A stretch of DNA of 10,959 nt. Source: Proteobacteria bacterium UBA6921 (GTDB lineage: Bacteria; Pseudomonadota; Gammaproteobacteria; SG8-11). Below, in pieces: positions 1 through 6,700 of the stretch. Below the pieces are notes generated by a model. That model searched no databases, was not told the DNA's origin, and saw only the letters and a list, made by a program, of their open reading frames with translations. Numbering within the stretch: the first letter of the stretch is position 1; each line of letters opens with the position of its first letter. The stretch lies in contig DKAR01000131.1 in NCBI GenBank assembly GCA_002450895.1, positions 1 through 10,959 on the forward strand, written 5' to 3'. Made by a program: the position numbers and the translations under genes.

Positions 1-834
1 GCTGCCGTCCCATTTCTCGTGGTGTGCAATTGCAATGTCGCCTGCCATGGTCAGCAGGTCTGAATCGTCGCCTTCCAGAATCCGCGCGCCGATCGTGGTA
101 TGGGTTTTCATGATTTCCCATTCCGCCGCGTCGAGCCTTCCTGGTTTGAGCAGGATATGGTCCGGGATCCCGATTTTCCCGATGTCGTGCATCGGGCTCG
201 CGTGCAGCATCAGCTCACATTTCTTTTCGTTCCATCCAATGGCGCGCGCCAGCAGTGCGGAGGTATGGCTCATGCGCAGGATGTGGTAACCGGTTTCGTT
301 GTCGCGAAACTCTGCGGCGCGTCCCAATCGATGCACGATTTGCAGCCGCGTCTCGCGCAGTTCCTGCGTGCGTTCGCGGACCTTGCGTTCCAGCATCGCG
401 TTTTGGCCGTGCATGTAGCGCTGTGCAACCTGGATTTCCAGAAGATTGCGCACTCGTGCCAGAAGCTCAACCCGATCAAACGGCTTGGTTACATAGTCAC
501 GCGCTCCATAGTCGAGCGCGCGAATTCTGTGCTCGCGCGCGCTTTGCGCGGTCAGAACCAGAATCGATGGCGGGATGTTAAGCCCGCGCGCGTTGATACG
601 CTGCATTGTCTCGAAGCCGTCGATCTCCGGCATGTTGAGATCAAGCAGAAGCAGGTCGGCGCCGCTGCGATCGAAATCCTCCAACGCCTCGGCCGGACTT
701 TCGAATCCGTGGACGTTGGTATATCCGGCGTTCTGCAATAACTTGACGAGCAGTTTTACGTTTGAAGGTTCGTCGTCGACGACCATGAGCCGCGCGTCAT
801 GGAAACCGTTTGTCACTGCCAATTCAGGACTCAT
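1..834 (-). CDS. HD-GYP domain response regulator (RpfG-like), C-terminus cut by window edge
   Basis: Predicted two-component response regulator with a cyclic di-GMP phosphodiesterase output. The 278 visible residues read open to the left edge. Residues 15-135 form a receiver: acidic pair D20-D21, phospho-acceptor D65 in LLLLDLNMP, T95, and K117 followed by P. A charged helix (about 138-172) leads into an HD domain from about 173. The HD pair is H216-D217 in HDIGKIGIPD, with further likely metal ligands E180, H184, H245, H271 and H272, and K220. The visible part ends at HHEKWDGS, exactly where the family continues with GYP, so that motif and the last ligands lie outside. The spacing of ligands matches HD-GYP enzymes of the three-metal type. 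The ATG at 834 is preceded by a strong AGGAGG. The gene follows the hybrid kinase at 844 by 9 nt, so the two are probably one operon and the kinase its likely phosphodonor (inference). Family assignment is firm; catalytic activity and partner are inferred. Confidence 0.93.
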   Translation of the reverse strand, partial: MSPELAVTNGFHDARLMVVDDEPSNVKLLVKLLQNAGYTNVHGFESPAEALEDFDRSGADLLLLDLNMPEIDGFETMQRINARGLNIPPSILVLTAQSAREHRIRALDYGARDYVTKPFDRVELLARVRNLLEIQVAQRYMHGQNAMLERKVRERTQELRETRLQIVHRLGRAAEFRDNETGYHILRMSHTSALLARAIGWNEKKCELMLHASPMHDIGKIGIPDHILLKPGRLDAAEWEIMKTHTTIGARILEGDDSDLLTMAGDIAIAHHEKWDGS

Positions 835-839
835 AGGAA

Positions 840-845
840 CCTCCT
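840..845 (-). promoter_or_regulatory. Ribosome binding site of the HD-GYP regulator, overlapping the upstream stop
   Basis: The minus strand reads AGGAGG, a full Shine-Dalgarno match, 5 nt before the ATG at 834. Its first bases overlap the TAG stop (844-846) of the upstream kinase. This fixes the start of the regulator and suggests that the two genes are translated in a coupled way. Confidence 0.8.
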
Positions 846-3579
846 ATTCATCGTGAAGAAGCCGATCGACCGTCGAAATCAGACGCTGCAGATTAATCGG
901 TTTAGTCAGGTAGTCGGTAAAGCCGGCGGCCTTGCCCCGTTCCAGATCGCTCGCCGTTGCGCTAGCGCTGATCGCGACAGCCGGTGTGCCGCGTGCCCAG
1001 GATTGCGTGCGCAATTCGGCAAGTATGTCATATCCGCTCTTGCCGGGCAGATTGATGTCGAGCAGATAAAGATCGGGGCGTTCCTTGTCTGCTATTTCCA
1101 GCGCATTCCATCCCGATTGGGTTGTTATCAGTCGGATGTTCGGGTACCGCCCAAGGACCACGGTCATCAGTTTCAGATTTGCGGGATTATCTTCAACATA
1201 GAGAACGGTATGGCGGATTGCTGAATTGCCCAGGCAATTGACGGAAGCGGACGACGGGTGGGGCGCATCGCTGATTCTGTTCAGATCGGGGCTGTCGGCA
1301 TCGGGGAGTTCAACCCAGAACGTGCTGCCGATTCCTGGGGTGCTATCGAGACCGATTCTCCCGCCCATCATTTCGACCAGGCGACGGCTGATGACCAGGC
1401 CGATGCCGGTCCCCTCGATATCAGAACCTTCCGGCACAAGCCGACTGAACGGCTGGAACAACTCCGGCTGTCGATCTGCCGGTATTCCGTATCCGGTATC
1501 TGTAATCGATATTCGTTTGCACTTGCCGCTGTCAGCACGGACGGCGATCTTCACCGAGCCGTTGGGGCGGTTGTATTTGATCGCGTTGGTAACCAGGTTC
1601 GTTATGACCTGTTTCAGGCGTGTCCGGTCGCCGAATGCAACGCCCGTCGCGTTTTCCCACTGAAGTGAAATGCCGGCCCGGTCGGCAACATGCTGAACCA
1701 GGCTGACGACGTCACCAATAACTTCACTGCATTCCACCGGTTCCAGCATAATCTCGATGCGTCCTGCTTCGATGCGGGAGAGGTCGAGAATTTCGTTAAT
1801 GAGTTGCAGCAAATGGCGCCCGGCCTTCAGGACTTCGTTGACGCTGTCCTGCTGATCCTCCGAAATGTGTGGATCGAATTCCAGCAATTGTGCAAATCCG
1901 AGGATTGCATTCATTGGCGTGCGCAGCTCGTGGCTCATGCTGGAAAGAAAATCCGATTTGGCGCCATTGGCTCGATCGGCTTCGTTTTTTGCTTCAAGCA
2001 GTGCGGCTTCTGCAAGTTTTCGCCGCGTAATGTCTTGCACGACGCCCAACATGTGTTGCGGAACGCCATTGCGGTCCCGCACGACGTCACCGCGTTCGAG
2101 CATCCAGTGCACGCTACCGTCCGGCCACACGCAGCGGTGTTCGATTTCGTATTTCTCGCCGCGTTCGACGCAGGCCGTCACTGCATCGATGACGTTCTGG
2201 CGATCGTCCGGGTGAACCGCCTTGAGAAAATTGTCGTAGGTCGTTTCGACCACACTTTCGTAGCCGAAGAGCGGGCCGATCCGCTCCGACCAGTACAAGT
2301 CCCCGGTCTGTATATTCCAGTCCCAGGTGCCGATGTTCGCGTAGACCTGACTGCGCCGCAGCCGTTCGTCGCGGTGCGCAAGCGCGTTCTTTGTGTTCTG
2401 CAGGTCAGTCACATCAGTTCGAACCGAAATGTACTGGTAGGGAACGCCGCGCTCGTTCAGAAACGGGACGATTGTCGAGCTGACCCAATACAGGGTTCCG
2501 TCCTTGCGGCGGTTGCATATGGTTCCGTGCCAGACATTTCCCGATGAGATGGTGTTCCACATGTCGACGTAGAACGACTCCGGGTGCTCGCCCGATTTCA
2601 GGATGCGATGATTTTGTCCTTCAAGTTCGTCGTAAGAGTACCCGCTGACCTCGCAAAACTTCGAGTTGGCGTAGGTAATTCTTCCGCCGGGGTCAGTCAT
2701 GCTGACGATCGCGTGCTGATCGATGGCGAATTGGCGATAGTCCGTCTCGCGTAACGCGTCACGCAGGCGTCGATTGACGCGGCGCAGATGGCGGAAACGG
2801 CGCGCGCGCGCATCGACGGAAGCAACAAGGTGCTCGCGTTCGATGGACTTGCTCAGAAATTCGTCGGCCCCAAGTTCAAGCGCGCGCAGTTTTATAGCCG
2901 GGTCGTTCTCGGTAGAAAAGAACAGAATCGGGACATTGGCGAAGTCGTCGCAGGAGCGCAAAAGCCGGGCGGTATCGAGTCCATCAAGGTCCGGCATATA
3001 CAGGTCAAGAATGATGACGTCGGGTTGAAAGTCACGCGCGATATCGAACGCGCGCCGCGCGATTTGTTCCGTGCGGACATCCATGCCGGCATTGCTCAGG
3101 ATCTCGCCGCAGATCTTGAGTGTGGTGGGATCGTCGTCGATGACGAGCACACGATGGTTTGCGGATCTGTCGGGATCGATCACGTCGTTCAACGTGTTCG
3201 CAAGTGCGTCTGCATCGATAGGAAAGGGAAAACAGCGATTCGCACCGATGCTCAGCGCCTGTATCCGGTAATTGATGTCACAGGCCCGTCCCATTACGAC
3301 CGCAGGCAGCGTCGTTCCCCACTGCGCGCGACATTGCCGAATGACGCGGGAGACGAAGTCCTCGTCGTCTGGAAAATCGGCGTAGATCACGATGGCGGCG
3401 GGAGTGCGACGCGCATCGCGCGAAGCGTCTCCGGGTTCCGGGGTTTCCCCGAACTCGATTCTGAATCCGGCCGCGGGCAAAGTGCGCGCGATCAATGTCC
3501 GGAATTCAGCGTCCCGTCCATACACCAGAACGTGAGGCTGTCGGGCGAGGCGTGCCGTCGGAGTCGCGGTGGGGTTCAT
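844..3579 (-). CDS. Soluble hybrid sensor histidine kinase (degenerate REC-REC-PAS-PAS-HisKA-HATPase-REC)
   Basis: Cytoplasmic hybrid kinase of 911 residues with no membrane segment. Residues 15-134 have a receiver-like fold lacking its key residues (phospho-Asp position Y66, Lys position F119). A normal receiver follows (143-263: D148-D150, D192, K244, with S instead of the usual P after the Lys). A basic coiled-coil linker leads to PAS 1 (about 285-393) and PAS 2 (about 410-520). The HisKA helix has H550 in SHELRTPMNAILGFAQ. The ATPase domain has N box NLVTNAIKYN, G1 DTGYGIP and G2 GTGIGL. The C-terminal receiver (about 790-911) has E796-D797, D841 and K893-P. All catalytic motifs are present, so autophosphorylation and relay are expected; the ligand is unknown. 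The ATG at 3579 is chosen because the receiver-like fold starts soon after it; the frame stays open to a GTG at 3660 (938 residues). Neither start has a good ribosome site. The HD-GYP regulator lies 9 nt downstream and is the likely partner. Confidence 0.93.
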   Translation of the reverse strand: MNPTATPTARLARQPHVLVYGRDAEFRTLIARTLPAAGFRIEFGETPEPGDASRDARRTPAAIVIYADFPDDEDFVSRVIRQCRAQWGTTLPAVVMGRACDINYRIQALSIGANRCFPFPIDADALANTLNDVIDPDRSANHRVLVIDDDPTTLKICGEILSNAGMDVRTEQIARRAFDIARDFQPDVIILDLYMPDLDGLDTARLLRSCDDFANVPILFFSTENDPAIKLRALELGADEFLSKSIEREHLVASVDARARRFRHLRRVNRRLRDALRETDYRQFAIDQHAIVSMTDPGGRITYANSKFCEVSGYSYDELEGQNHRILKSGEHPESFYVDMWNTISSGNVWHGTICNRRKDGTLYWVSSTIVPFLNERGVPYQYISVRTDVTDLQNTKNALAHRDERLRRSQVYANIGTWDWNIQTGDLYWSERIGPLFGYESVVETTYDNFLKAVHPDDRQNVIDAVTACVERGEKYEIEHRCVWPDGSVHWMLERGDVVRDRNGVPQHMLGVVQDITRRKLAEAALLEAKNEADRANGAKSDFLSSMSHELRTPMNAILGFAQLLEFDPHISEDQQDSVNEVLKAGRHLLQLINEILDLSRIEAGRIEIMLEPVECSEVIGDVVSLVQHVADRAGISLQWENATGVAFGDRTRLKQVITNLVTNAIKYNRPNGSVKIAVRADSGKCKRISITDTGYGIPADRQPELFQPFSRLVPEGSDIEGTGIGLVISRRLVEMMGGRIGLDSTPGIGSTFWVELPDADSPDLNRISDAPHPSSASVNCLGNSAIRHTVLYVEDNPANLKLMTVVLGRYPNIRLITTQSGWNALEIADKERPDLYLLDINLPGKSGYDILAELRTQSWARGTPAVAISASATASDLERGKAAGFTDYLTKPINLQRLISTVDRLLHDE

Positions 3580-3665
3580 TCGTTCGGCGTAAGCAGGTAA
3601 GTATCGATAACCTGGGTCAGATTGAGATATGACACGCCGCAAGGGCAGGTGGGACACCACCAGAA

Positions 3666-3671
3666 ACTATA
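3666..3671 (-). promoter_or_regulatory. Candidate -10 element for the hybrid kinase operon
   Basis: The minus strand reads TATAGT, five of six matches to the sigma70 -10 consensus. No good -35 box sits 16-18 bp upstream. Transcription would start near 3659, leaving a leader of about 80 nt before the ATG at 3579 and excluding the GTG at 3660 as the start. Support is weak. Confidence 0.25.
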
Positions 3672-3730
3672 TCGAGCCGCCCGGCCATATCTTGATTGGG
3701 GTTGGCCCGAAAAAGTATGTCACTGTCTCG

Positions 3731-3754
3731 ACATAAGCTCCACATAAGCGGAGC
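3731..3754. repeat. Direct repeat ACATAAGC x2 with an overlapping inverted repeat
   Basis: ACATAAGC occurs at 3731-3738 and 3742-3749, exactly 11 bp apart, which is about one helical turn. The second copy also forms the 8-nt loop of a perfect 5-bp inverted repeat, GCTCC (3737-3741) with GGAGC (3750-3754). The placement about 150-175 bp upstream of the kinase ATG fits a regulator site, but short repeats like this can occur by chance. Confidence 0.4.
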
Positions 3755-3784
3755 CATGCGGAGGCGCGGCCAAACTAGGGTTCG

Positions 3785-3813
3785 ATAGCAATTGTTTCTA
3801 ATTGTTTCGACAA
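3785..3813 (-). promoter_or_regulatory. Candidate sigma70-type promoter upstream of the kinase
   Basis: On the minus strand TTGTCG (3808-3813, four of six matches to -35) and TGCTAT (3785-3790, three of six to -10) are separated by exactly 17 bp. The spacer contains the tandem ATTGTTTC repeat. It would give a leader of about 200 nt. Low confidence, since the -10 match is poor. Confidence 0.2.
3791..3808. repeat. Tandem ATTGTTTC repeat, 10-bp period
   Basis: ATTGTTTC is repeated at 3791-3798 and 3801-3808 with TA between the copies. A 10-bp period places both copies on the same face of the helix. It lies in the spacer of the candidate promoter at 3785-3813, where a bound protein could affect transcription of the kinase. 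The function is speculative. Confidence 0.4.
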
Positions 3814-3886
3814 TGGCTCGCCGGCCAATAATTTTACGGAGTCGCTCTCAACTCGTATCGCTTTTGAATAGCCACTATCGACGTCA

Positions 3887-4987
3887 TTAGTTAACGTAGA
3901 GAATCTGCATGTTGTAAATGTTGACTCCAAAGTCGTAGCCGTCAGCCTGGCCAGTGGCAGTGTCGTAAACTACGACGGTCCCGGCGGAGCTTGCCAGCGC
4001 AATCTTTCCATCGTCGGCGTCGAGGAAAGACAGCGAATACCCGGCGGGCGCTGAGAATGTGTCAATCAATGTAAGCTGCGTTGAGGCGAGGGCGGGTGCC
4101 ATCGCGTAGCGATACAGCTCGATCAATTGGTCCGATGTGCGCTGGCGCGCAAGGTAGGCAATTGTTCCGTCGAATGTCACCAGTGGAGTGCCGTACTGCG
4201 CATAGTTTGTCGGATATACGGTGCGCGTATCGATGATCGCGGCTGTTGTGGGGTCGCGCTGATAAAAATTGAGCGTGCCAGACGAGTAGCTGCTATCGAA
4301 GAGTGCGGTGGATGTTGCAACAAGGTTGCCCTTGCAATTGTTTGCACTGTTGTAGGCATACAGGCTCGTCGTCGCTCCTGCGACGATTCCAGAAATATCG
4401 ACGGATTTAAATTCTCCGCCGCTCACGTTTCCAAAGAGATCGGTTCTGGTCTTTGCCTGATAAAACGCCCGATCGCCGGAGACTGCCTCGCATCCGCGTC
4501 GATAAGCTTCAAAGATCGTTATGTTGCGCGGAACCGATCCGGTAACGGGATCCAGCTCTTCCAGCGTGTGTTGTGTGGAGTACTCGTCGTTGATGAAAAG
4601 CCGGTCCGCGCTGGTGTAGACAGAAATGCTGTCGGACGCATAGCTGTAACTGGTGTTGGTCCTAATGACGTCTAGCTGATCCGCGGAGGGTATATATCGA
4701 AGCAGCGCTTGCGAATCCGTCGTTACTGATATGTTCCCCGGGTACTGCGGGAATGACGTGGTTTGACTGCCGCTGTAAAACGCGACGTAAAGCATCACGG
4801 TATTCTTCATTCCCTGATTCGCCTTTGGCGGCGTGTCCGTTGGTCCGGGATCGTTGGCGATCGGGTCCGGAGTAACGGAAGTATTCCCACCGCTACCGCC
4901 ATCAACGCAGGCCAACAGAAAGATAGTGCTGGCCAGCAGGGGCCAAACTAACCGTAGTGCAAAACGGGATTCGCGTGAATATGTCAT
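3887..4987 (-). CDS. Predicted lipoprotein of unknown function, possible beta-propeller
   Basis: I do not recognise this protein. It has 366 residues. The N-terminus is a lipoprotein signal: basic MTYSRESRFALR, a hydrophobic stretch (about 11-25), then lipobox LLAC with the lipidated Cys at 27. Position +2 is Val, not Asp, so outer-membrane delivery is expected. A low-complexity linker rich in Gly, Pro, Asp, Asn and Thr (about 29-58) tethers a globular part of about 300 residues rich in Ser, Thr, Tyr and Asp. The globular part has two cysteines (C166, C218) that could form a disulfide. The C-terminal third shows spaced strand patterns such as GTIAYLARQ, ELYRYA, GKIALASS and TVVVYDTATGQ, which resemble beta-propeller blades (inference). 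The ATG at 4987 is chosen for a GGAG 8 nt upstream and a normal signal peptide; an ATG at 5017 would add ten residues. The gene stands alone on the minus strand, more than 300 bp from the kinase. Confidence 0.8.
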   Translation of the reverse strand: MTYSRESRFALRLVWPLLASTIFLLACVDGGSGGNTSVTPDPIANDPGPTDTPPKANQGMKNTVMLYVAFYSGSQTTSFPQYPGNISVTTDSQALLRYIPSADQLDVIRTNTSYSYASDSISVYTSADRLFINDEYSTQHTLEELDPVTGSVPRNITIFEAYRRGCEAVSGDRAFYQAKTRTDLFGNVSGGEFKSVDISGIVAGATTSLYAYNSANNCKGNLVATSTALFDSSYSSGTLNFYQRDPTTAAIIDTRTVYPTNYAQYGTPLVTFDGTIAYLARQRTSDQLIELYRYAMAPALASTQLTLIDTFSAPAGYSLSFLDADDGKIALASSAGTVVVYDTATGQADGYDFGVNIYNMQILYVN

Positions 4988-4995
4988 GGGGATGA

Positions 4996-4999
4996 CTCC
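4996..4999 (-). promoter_or_regulatory. Ribosome binding site of the lipoprotein gene
   Basis: The minus strand reads GGAG with 8 nt to the ATG at 4987. It decides in favour of this ATG over the upstream ATG at 5017, which would place the same GGAG inside the coding region. Confidence 0.65.
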
Positions 5000-5176
5000 G
5001 TGTTTTGCGCCGAACAATTGAGCGGCTCGCCGGTTTGGAATTCTGGTTTGGCCGGGTGCCGCAAATCGGCGATGGAGTCATTGTCCCCACTCCGCGGCGG
5101 TTCGAAAATCAGACTCAGGTCGTAGTACGAAAGTATTAGGGTGGGGGACGCTAGGATTGTTAGTTAGGAACAAGGA

Positions 5177-5203
5177 ACGGCAGTCAAATTATCTATCTGC
5201 CGT
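5177..5203. repeat. Perfect inverted repeat, possible operator or RNA hairpin
   Basis: ACGGCAG (5177-5183) and CTGCCGT (5197-5203) are exact reverse complements around a 13-nt AT-rich loop. The half-site centres are 20 bp apart, about two helical turns, as expected for a dimeric repressor or activator. A TTGACT -35-like box on the minus strand overlaps the left arm. No T run follows on either strand, so an intrinsic terminator is unlikely. Confidence 0.5.
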
Positions 5204-5244
5204 CGAACGCGAAATCCGGAATCAGGATGAACCCAATTAAAATG

Positions 5245-5264
5245 CTGAAAAAACATTTTCTCAG
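5245..5264. repeat. Imperfect A/T-rich dyad
   Basis: CTGA, an A run, CA, a T run and TCAG form a 20-bp near-palindrome with one mismatched pair on each side of a 2-bp centre. The loop is too short for a stable RNA hairpin, so a protein-binding site is the likelier reading, if it has any function. Confidence 0.3.
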
Positions 5265-5409
5265 ACCTGGTGTTTCAATCACTGTATGTCACGCAGTGCC
5301 GAATGATAGCCGCAGACACAAAATCAAGGGATTAATTGTCGGTCCGGATGCGGCGAATAGTGCTTTGCACCGCGCGTAGGTTAGGCGCAATGTGTTGTGC
5401 GACAAGCCC

Positions 5410-5415
5410 AAGGAG
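5410..5415 (+). promoter_or_regulatory. Ribosome binding site of the DUF1353 gene
   Basis: AAGGAG lies 7 nt before the ATG at 5423. It decides the start: the reading frame is open to an ATG at 5336, but the 29 residues that would be added are Arg- and Cys-rich, lie outside the conserved domain, and have no such site in front. Confidence 0.75.
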
Positions 5416-5422
5416 AAACGTT

Positions 5423-5893
5423 ATGGAATTTATCGGTGACGTTGAGGCGCGATGGTTGGTGGAAGATGGCGCAGATCGAAAGATGATATTGCTCGCTCCG
5501 TTTGCTTTCAAAGACGGCGGAGGCTTTACGTGGCAGGCGGAGCCAGGTGATGAGATTGATGGCGCCAGCATTCCAGAAGTCATATGGTCCAAGCTGGTGG
5601 GAACACCGTTCATTGGAGACTACAGACGCGCAAGCGTCGTACATGACGTGGCGTGCGAAAAGCACATAAAATCGTCAAAAGAGGCGCATCGAATGTTCTA
5701 TGACGCCATGTTGAAAGACGGAACGAATCCGACGCGGGCGCTGCTTTTCTATATGGCAGTGCGGGTTTTTGGCCCGAAATGGAAAACCGGAGACCAGGCG
5801 AAGAAATTTGAGTTTTCTGAATCAAGCGCGGAGGAATTACAACCTATATTCGAGGCGATTGAAGCGGCGTTGGATCAAGTCCTAGGAGATTAG
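5423..5893 (+). CDS. DUF1353 family protein
   Basis: This is a 156-residue protein with the hallmarks of DUF1353, a family of unknown biochemical function that is common in phages, prophages and bacterial chromosomes. The conserved elements appear in order: an acidic turn followed by DGASIP (46-51), a Trp-containing segment (52-60), the VVHD motif with H74 and D75, a helix around 84-97 ending in FYDAMLKDG, and AVRVFGPKW (112-120). The VHD pair could bind a metal, but no activity is established for the family that I can rely on. A tail rich in Glu and Ala (about 132-153) follows the domain. There is no signal peptide or membrane helix, so it is probably cytoplasmic. The gene stands alone on the plus strand, and no other phage-like gene is visible nearby. 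Family assignment is from motif memory; the function is unknown. Confidence 0.8.
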   Translation: MEFIGDVEARWLVEDGADRKMILLAPFAFKDGGGFTWQAEPGDEIDGASIPEVIWSKLVGTPFIGDYRRASVVHDVACEKHIKSSKEAHRMFYDAMLKDGTNPTRALLFYMAVRVFGPKWKTGDQAKKFEFSESSAEELQPIFEAIEAALDQVLGD

Positions 5894-5966
5894 GTATTCG
5901 TCCGGCTGGTGTGATCCGCGCCGAGCGTCCGGGCATGTGAACTCGTACTCAGCCCAATAGGTGCTT

Positions 5967-5986
5967 ACCGCGCCATGGCGTTCGGT
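5967..5986. repeat. Hairpin or dyad centred on CGCCATGGCG
   Basis: The perfect 10-bp palindrome CGCCATGGCG (5971-5980) is extended by ACCG on the left (5967-5970) and CGGT on the right (5983-5986), with an extra TT on the right arm. It lies between the DUF1353 stop and the membrane protein gene. No T tract follows, so it is not a standard terminator; it could be an operator for the downstream gene. An AATAAT (-10-like) sequence at 6000-6005 lies just after it, without a good -35 box. Confidence 0.35.
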
Positions 5987-6058
5987 AAATGGTTTCTGAA
6001 ATAATCCCGTCTGATGTCCGATGCATTCGAATTCATCTTTCGAAGAGGCCACCGCGTC

Positions 6059-6499
6059 ATGTTCAACATCGACAGGCTGAGTCCAAGGGGCCGCGCAGTG
6101 GCCGGGGCGGTGCTGGGGATTCTTTTCTATCTGCTGGTCGTCGTCACCTCGGTGCTCGGGTTTGTGTTCAATCCCGTCACGGATCACCCGACCACGGATT
6201 CTTTCTTCGCGATGCTGATTTATCTGTTTCTGTTTGCGGCAACGGGCGCATTGGTTGGCATCGTTCAATCGCTGCACGCGCGCGTGCTTCGCTATGCGGT
6301 GGTCGGTGCATTGCTCGGCGCGCTCGTATTGAGTTTTCAAAATGCCATCTGGCCGTTGGCGCTGCGCTTTTCCTCCGCACCGCCGCACCGAACGATACTC
6401 GCCGACGGTGCGTTCGGTGCCGGATGGGGTGCGCTGGGTGGCCTGCTGCTGGTCGCAGTGGTTTCAGTCGGGCGCCATCTTACGCATCGCGATTCCTGA
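6059..6499 (+). CDS. Small membrane protein of unknown function with four predicted helices
   Basis: I do not recognise the family. From the ATG at 6059 the protein has 146 residues and four hydrophobic segments, at about 13-37, 48-71, 77-101 and 113-137. The ends are basic (RLSPRGR at the N-terminus, GRHLTHR at the C-terminus), which predicts both ends in the cytoplasm. Helices 3 and 4 contain repeated small residues (GALLGAL, GAFGAGWGALGG), a packing pattern typical of tightly bundled helices. No catalytic motif is seen. An in-frame ATG at 6014 would add 15 residues; 6059 is preferred because AGAGG lies 10 nt upstream and the first helix then follows a short basic N-terminus. The gene follows DUF1353 by 165 bp on the same strand and converges with the kinase at 6701. 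Membrane location is well supported; the role is unknown. Confidence 0.72.
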   Translation: MFNIDRLSPRGRAVAGAVLGILFYLLVVVTSVLGFVFNPVTDHPTTDSFFAMLIYLFLFAATGALVGIVQSLHARVLRYAVVGALLGALVLSFQNAIWPLALRFSSAPPHRTILADGAFGAGWGALGGLLLVAVVSVGRHLTHRDS

Positions 6500-6700
6500 T
6501 TCCCTCTAGTCAGATTCATCCGTCGCGCGTTTCCGGGTGTTCGCCGGTTGGCGCTTGGCCGTTCCAGGTTTCGGAGTAGCTCACGCTGACGCTGGTGATT
6601 CGGAAAAGGGTGCTTCGATGTGCTGCTCGCTCGCGGGACGTGTCCCTGCGCACGGGTTCTGGATATGTGGCGCGGGTTGAGAGAACGTCTGTGTCGGGTG
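6500..6700. other. Convergent intergenic region
   Basis: This 201-bp gap lies between the stops of the plus-strand membrane protein and the minus-strand kinase, so transcription should end here from both sides. The only structure seen is a weak inverted repeat, GGGAC (6635-6639) and GTCCC (6642-6646), without a T run. No intrinsic terminator can be called. Confidence 0.5.

Larger units (their letters stand above)
3580..3886. other. Intergenic region between lipoprotein and hybrid kinase genes
   Basis: This 307-bp stretch holds no convincing gene. Both flanking genes are on the minus strand, so it contains the 3' end of the lipoprotein transcript and the upstream region of the kinase. It carries two low-scoring sigma70-type promoter candidates and two short direct-repeat pairs, listed separately. 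I see no GC-rich hairpin followed by a T run after the lipoprotein stop. Confidence 0.6.
4988..5422. other. Divergent intergenic region with candidate regulatory dyads
   Basis: This 435-bp region separates the minus-strand lipoprotein from the plus-strand DUF1353 gene and must hold the promoters of both. It is more AT-rich toward its middle (about 5180-5270) than the flanking genes. It contains a perfect 7-bp inverted repeat (5177-5203) and an imperfect A/T-rich dyad (5245-5264). On the minus strand, TTGACT at 5182-5187 is a five of six -35 match, but no convincing -10 box follows at the right distance. On the plus strand, TTGTCG near 5337 with TAGTGC 16 bp later is a very weak promoter candidate. 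I see no coding sequence here. Confidence 0.5.

Noticed and set aside
100..741. Plus-strand open frame of 213 codons at the left edge
   Set aside because: It is antisense to the HD-GYP regulator, which shows receiver and HD motifs in the minus-strand frame.
1690..2547. Long plus-strand open frame of 285 codons
   Set aside because: It lies wholly antisense to the PAS and HisKA domains of the minus-strand kinase, whose motifs are unmistakable. It has no ribosome site and no recognisable motif, so it is a shadow of codon bias.
3580..3660. N-terminal extension of the hybrid kinase from a GTG at 3660
   Set aside because: The 27 extra residues show no domain, there is no ribosome site before the GTG, and a -10-like TATAGT lies directly upstream. 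The ATG at 3579 is preferred, though not proven.
5882..6388. Minus-strand open frame of 168 codons
   Set aside because: Its translation is rich in His, Gln and Arg without domain structure. The opposite strand encodes a protein with four clear hydrophobic helices.
6635..6646. GGGAC/GTCCC inverted repeat as a terminator between convergent genes
   Set aside because: The stem is only 5 bp with a 2-nt loop, and neither side has a T run.
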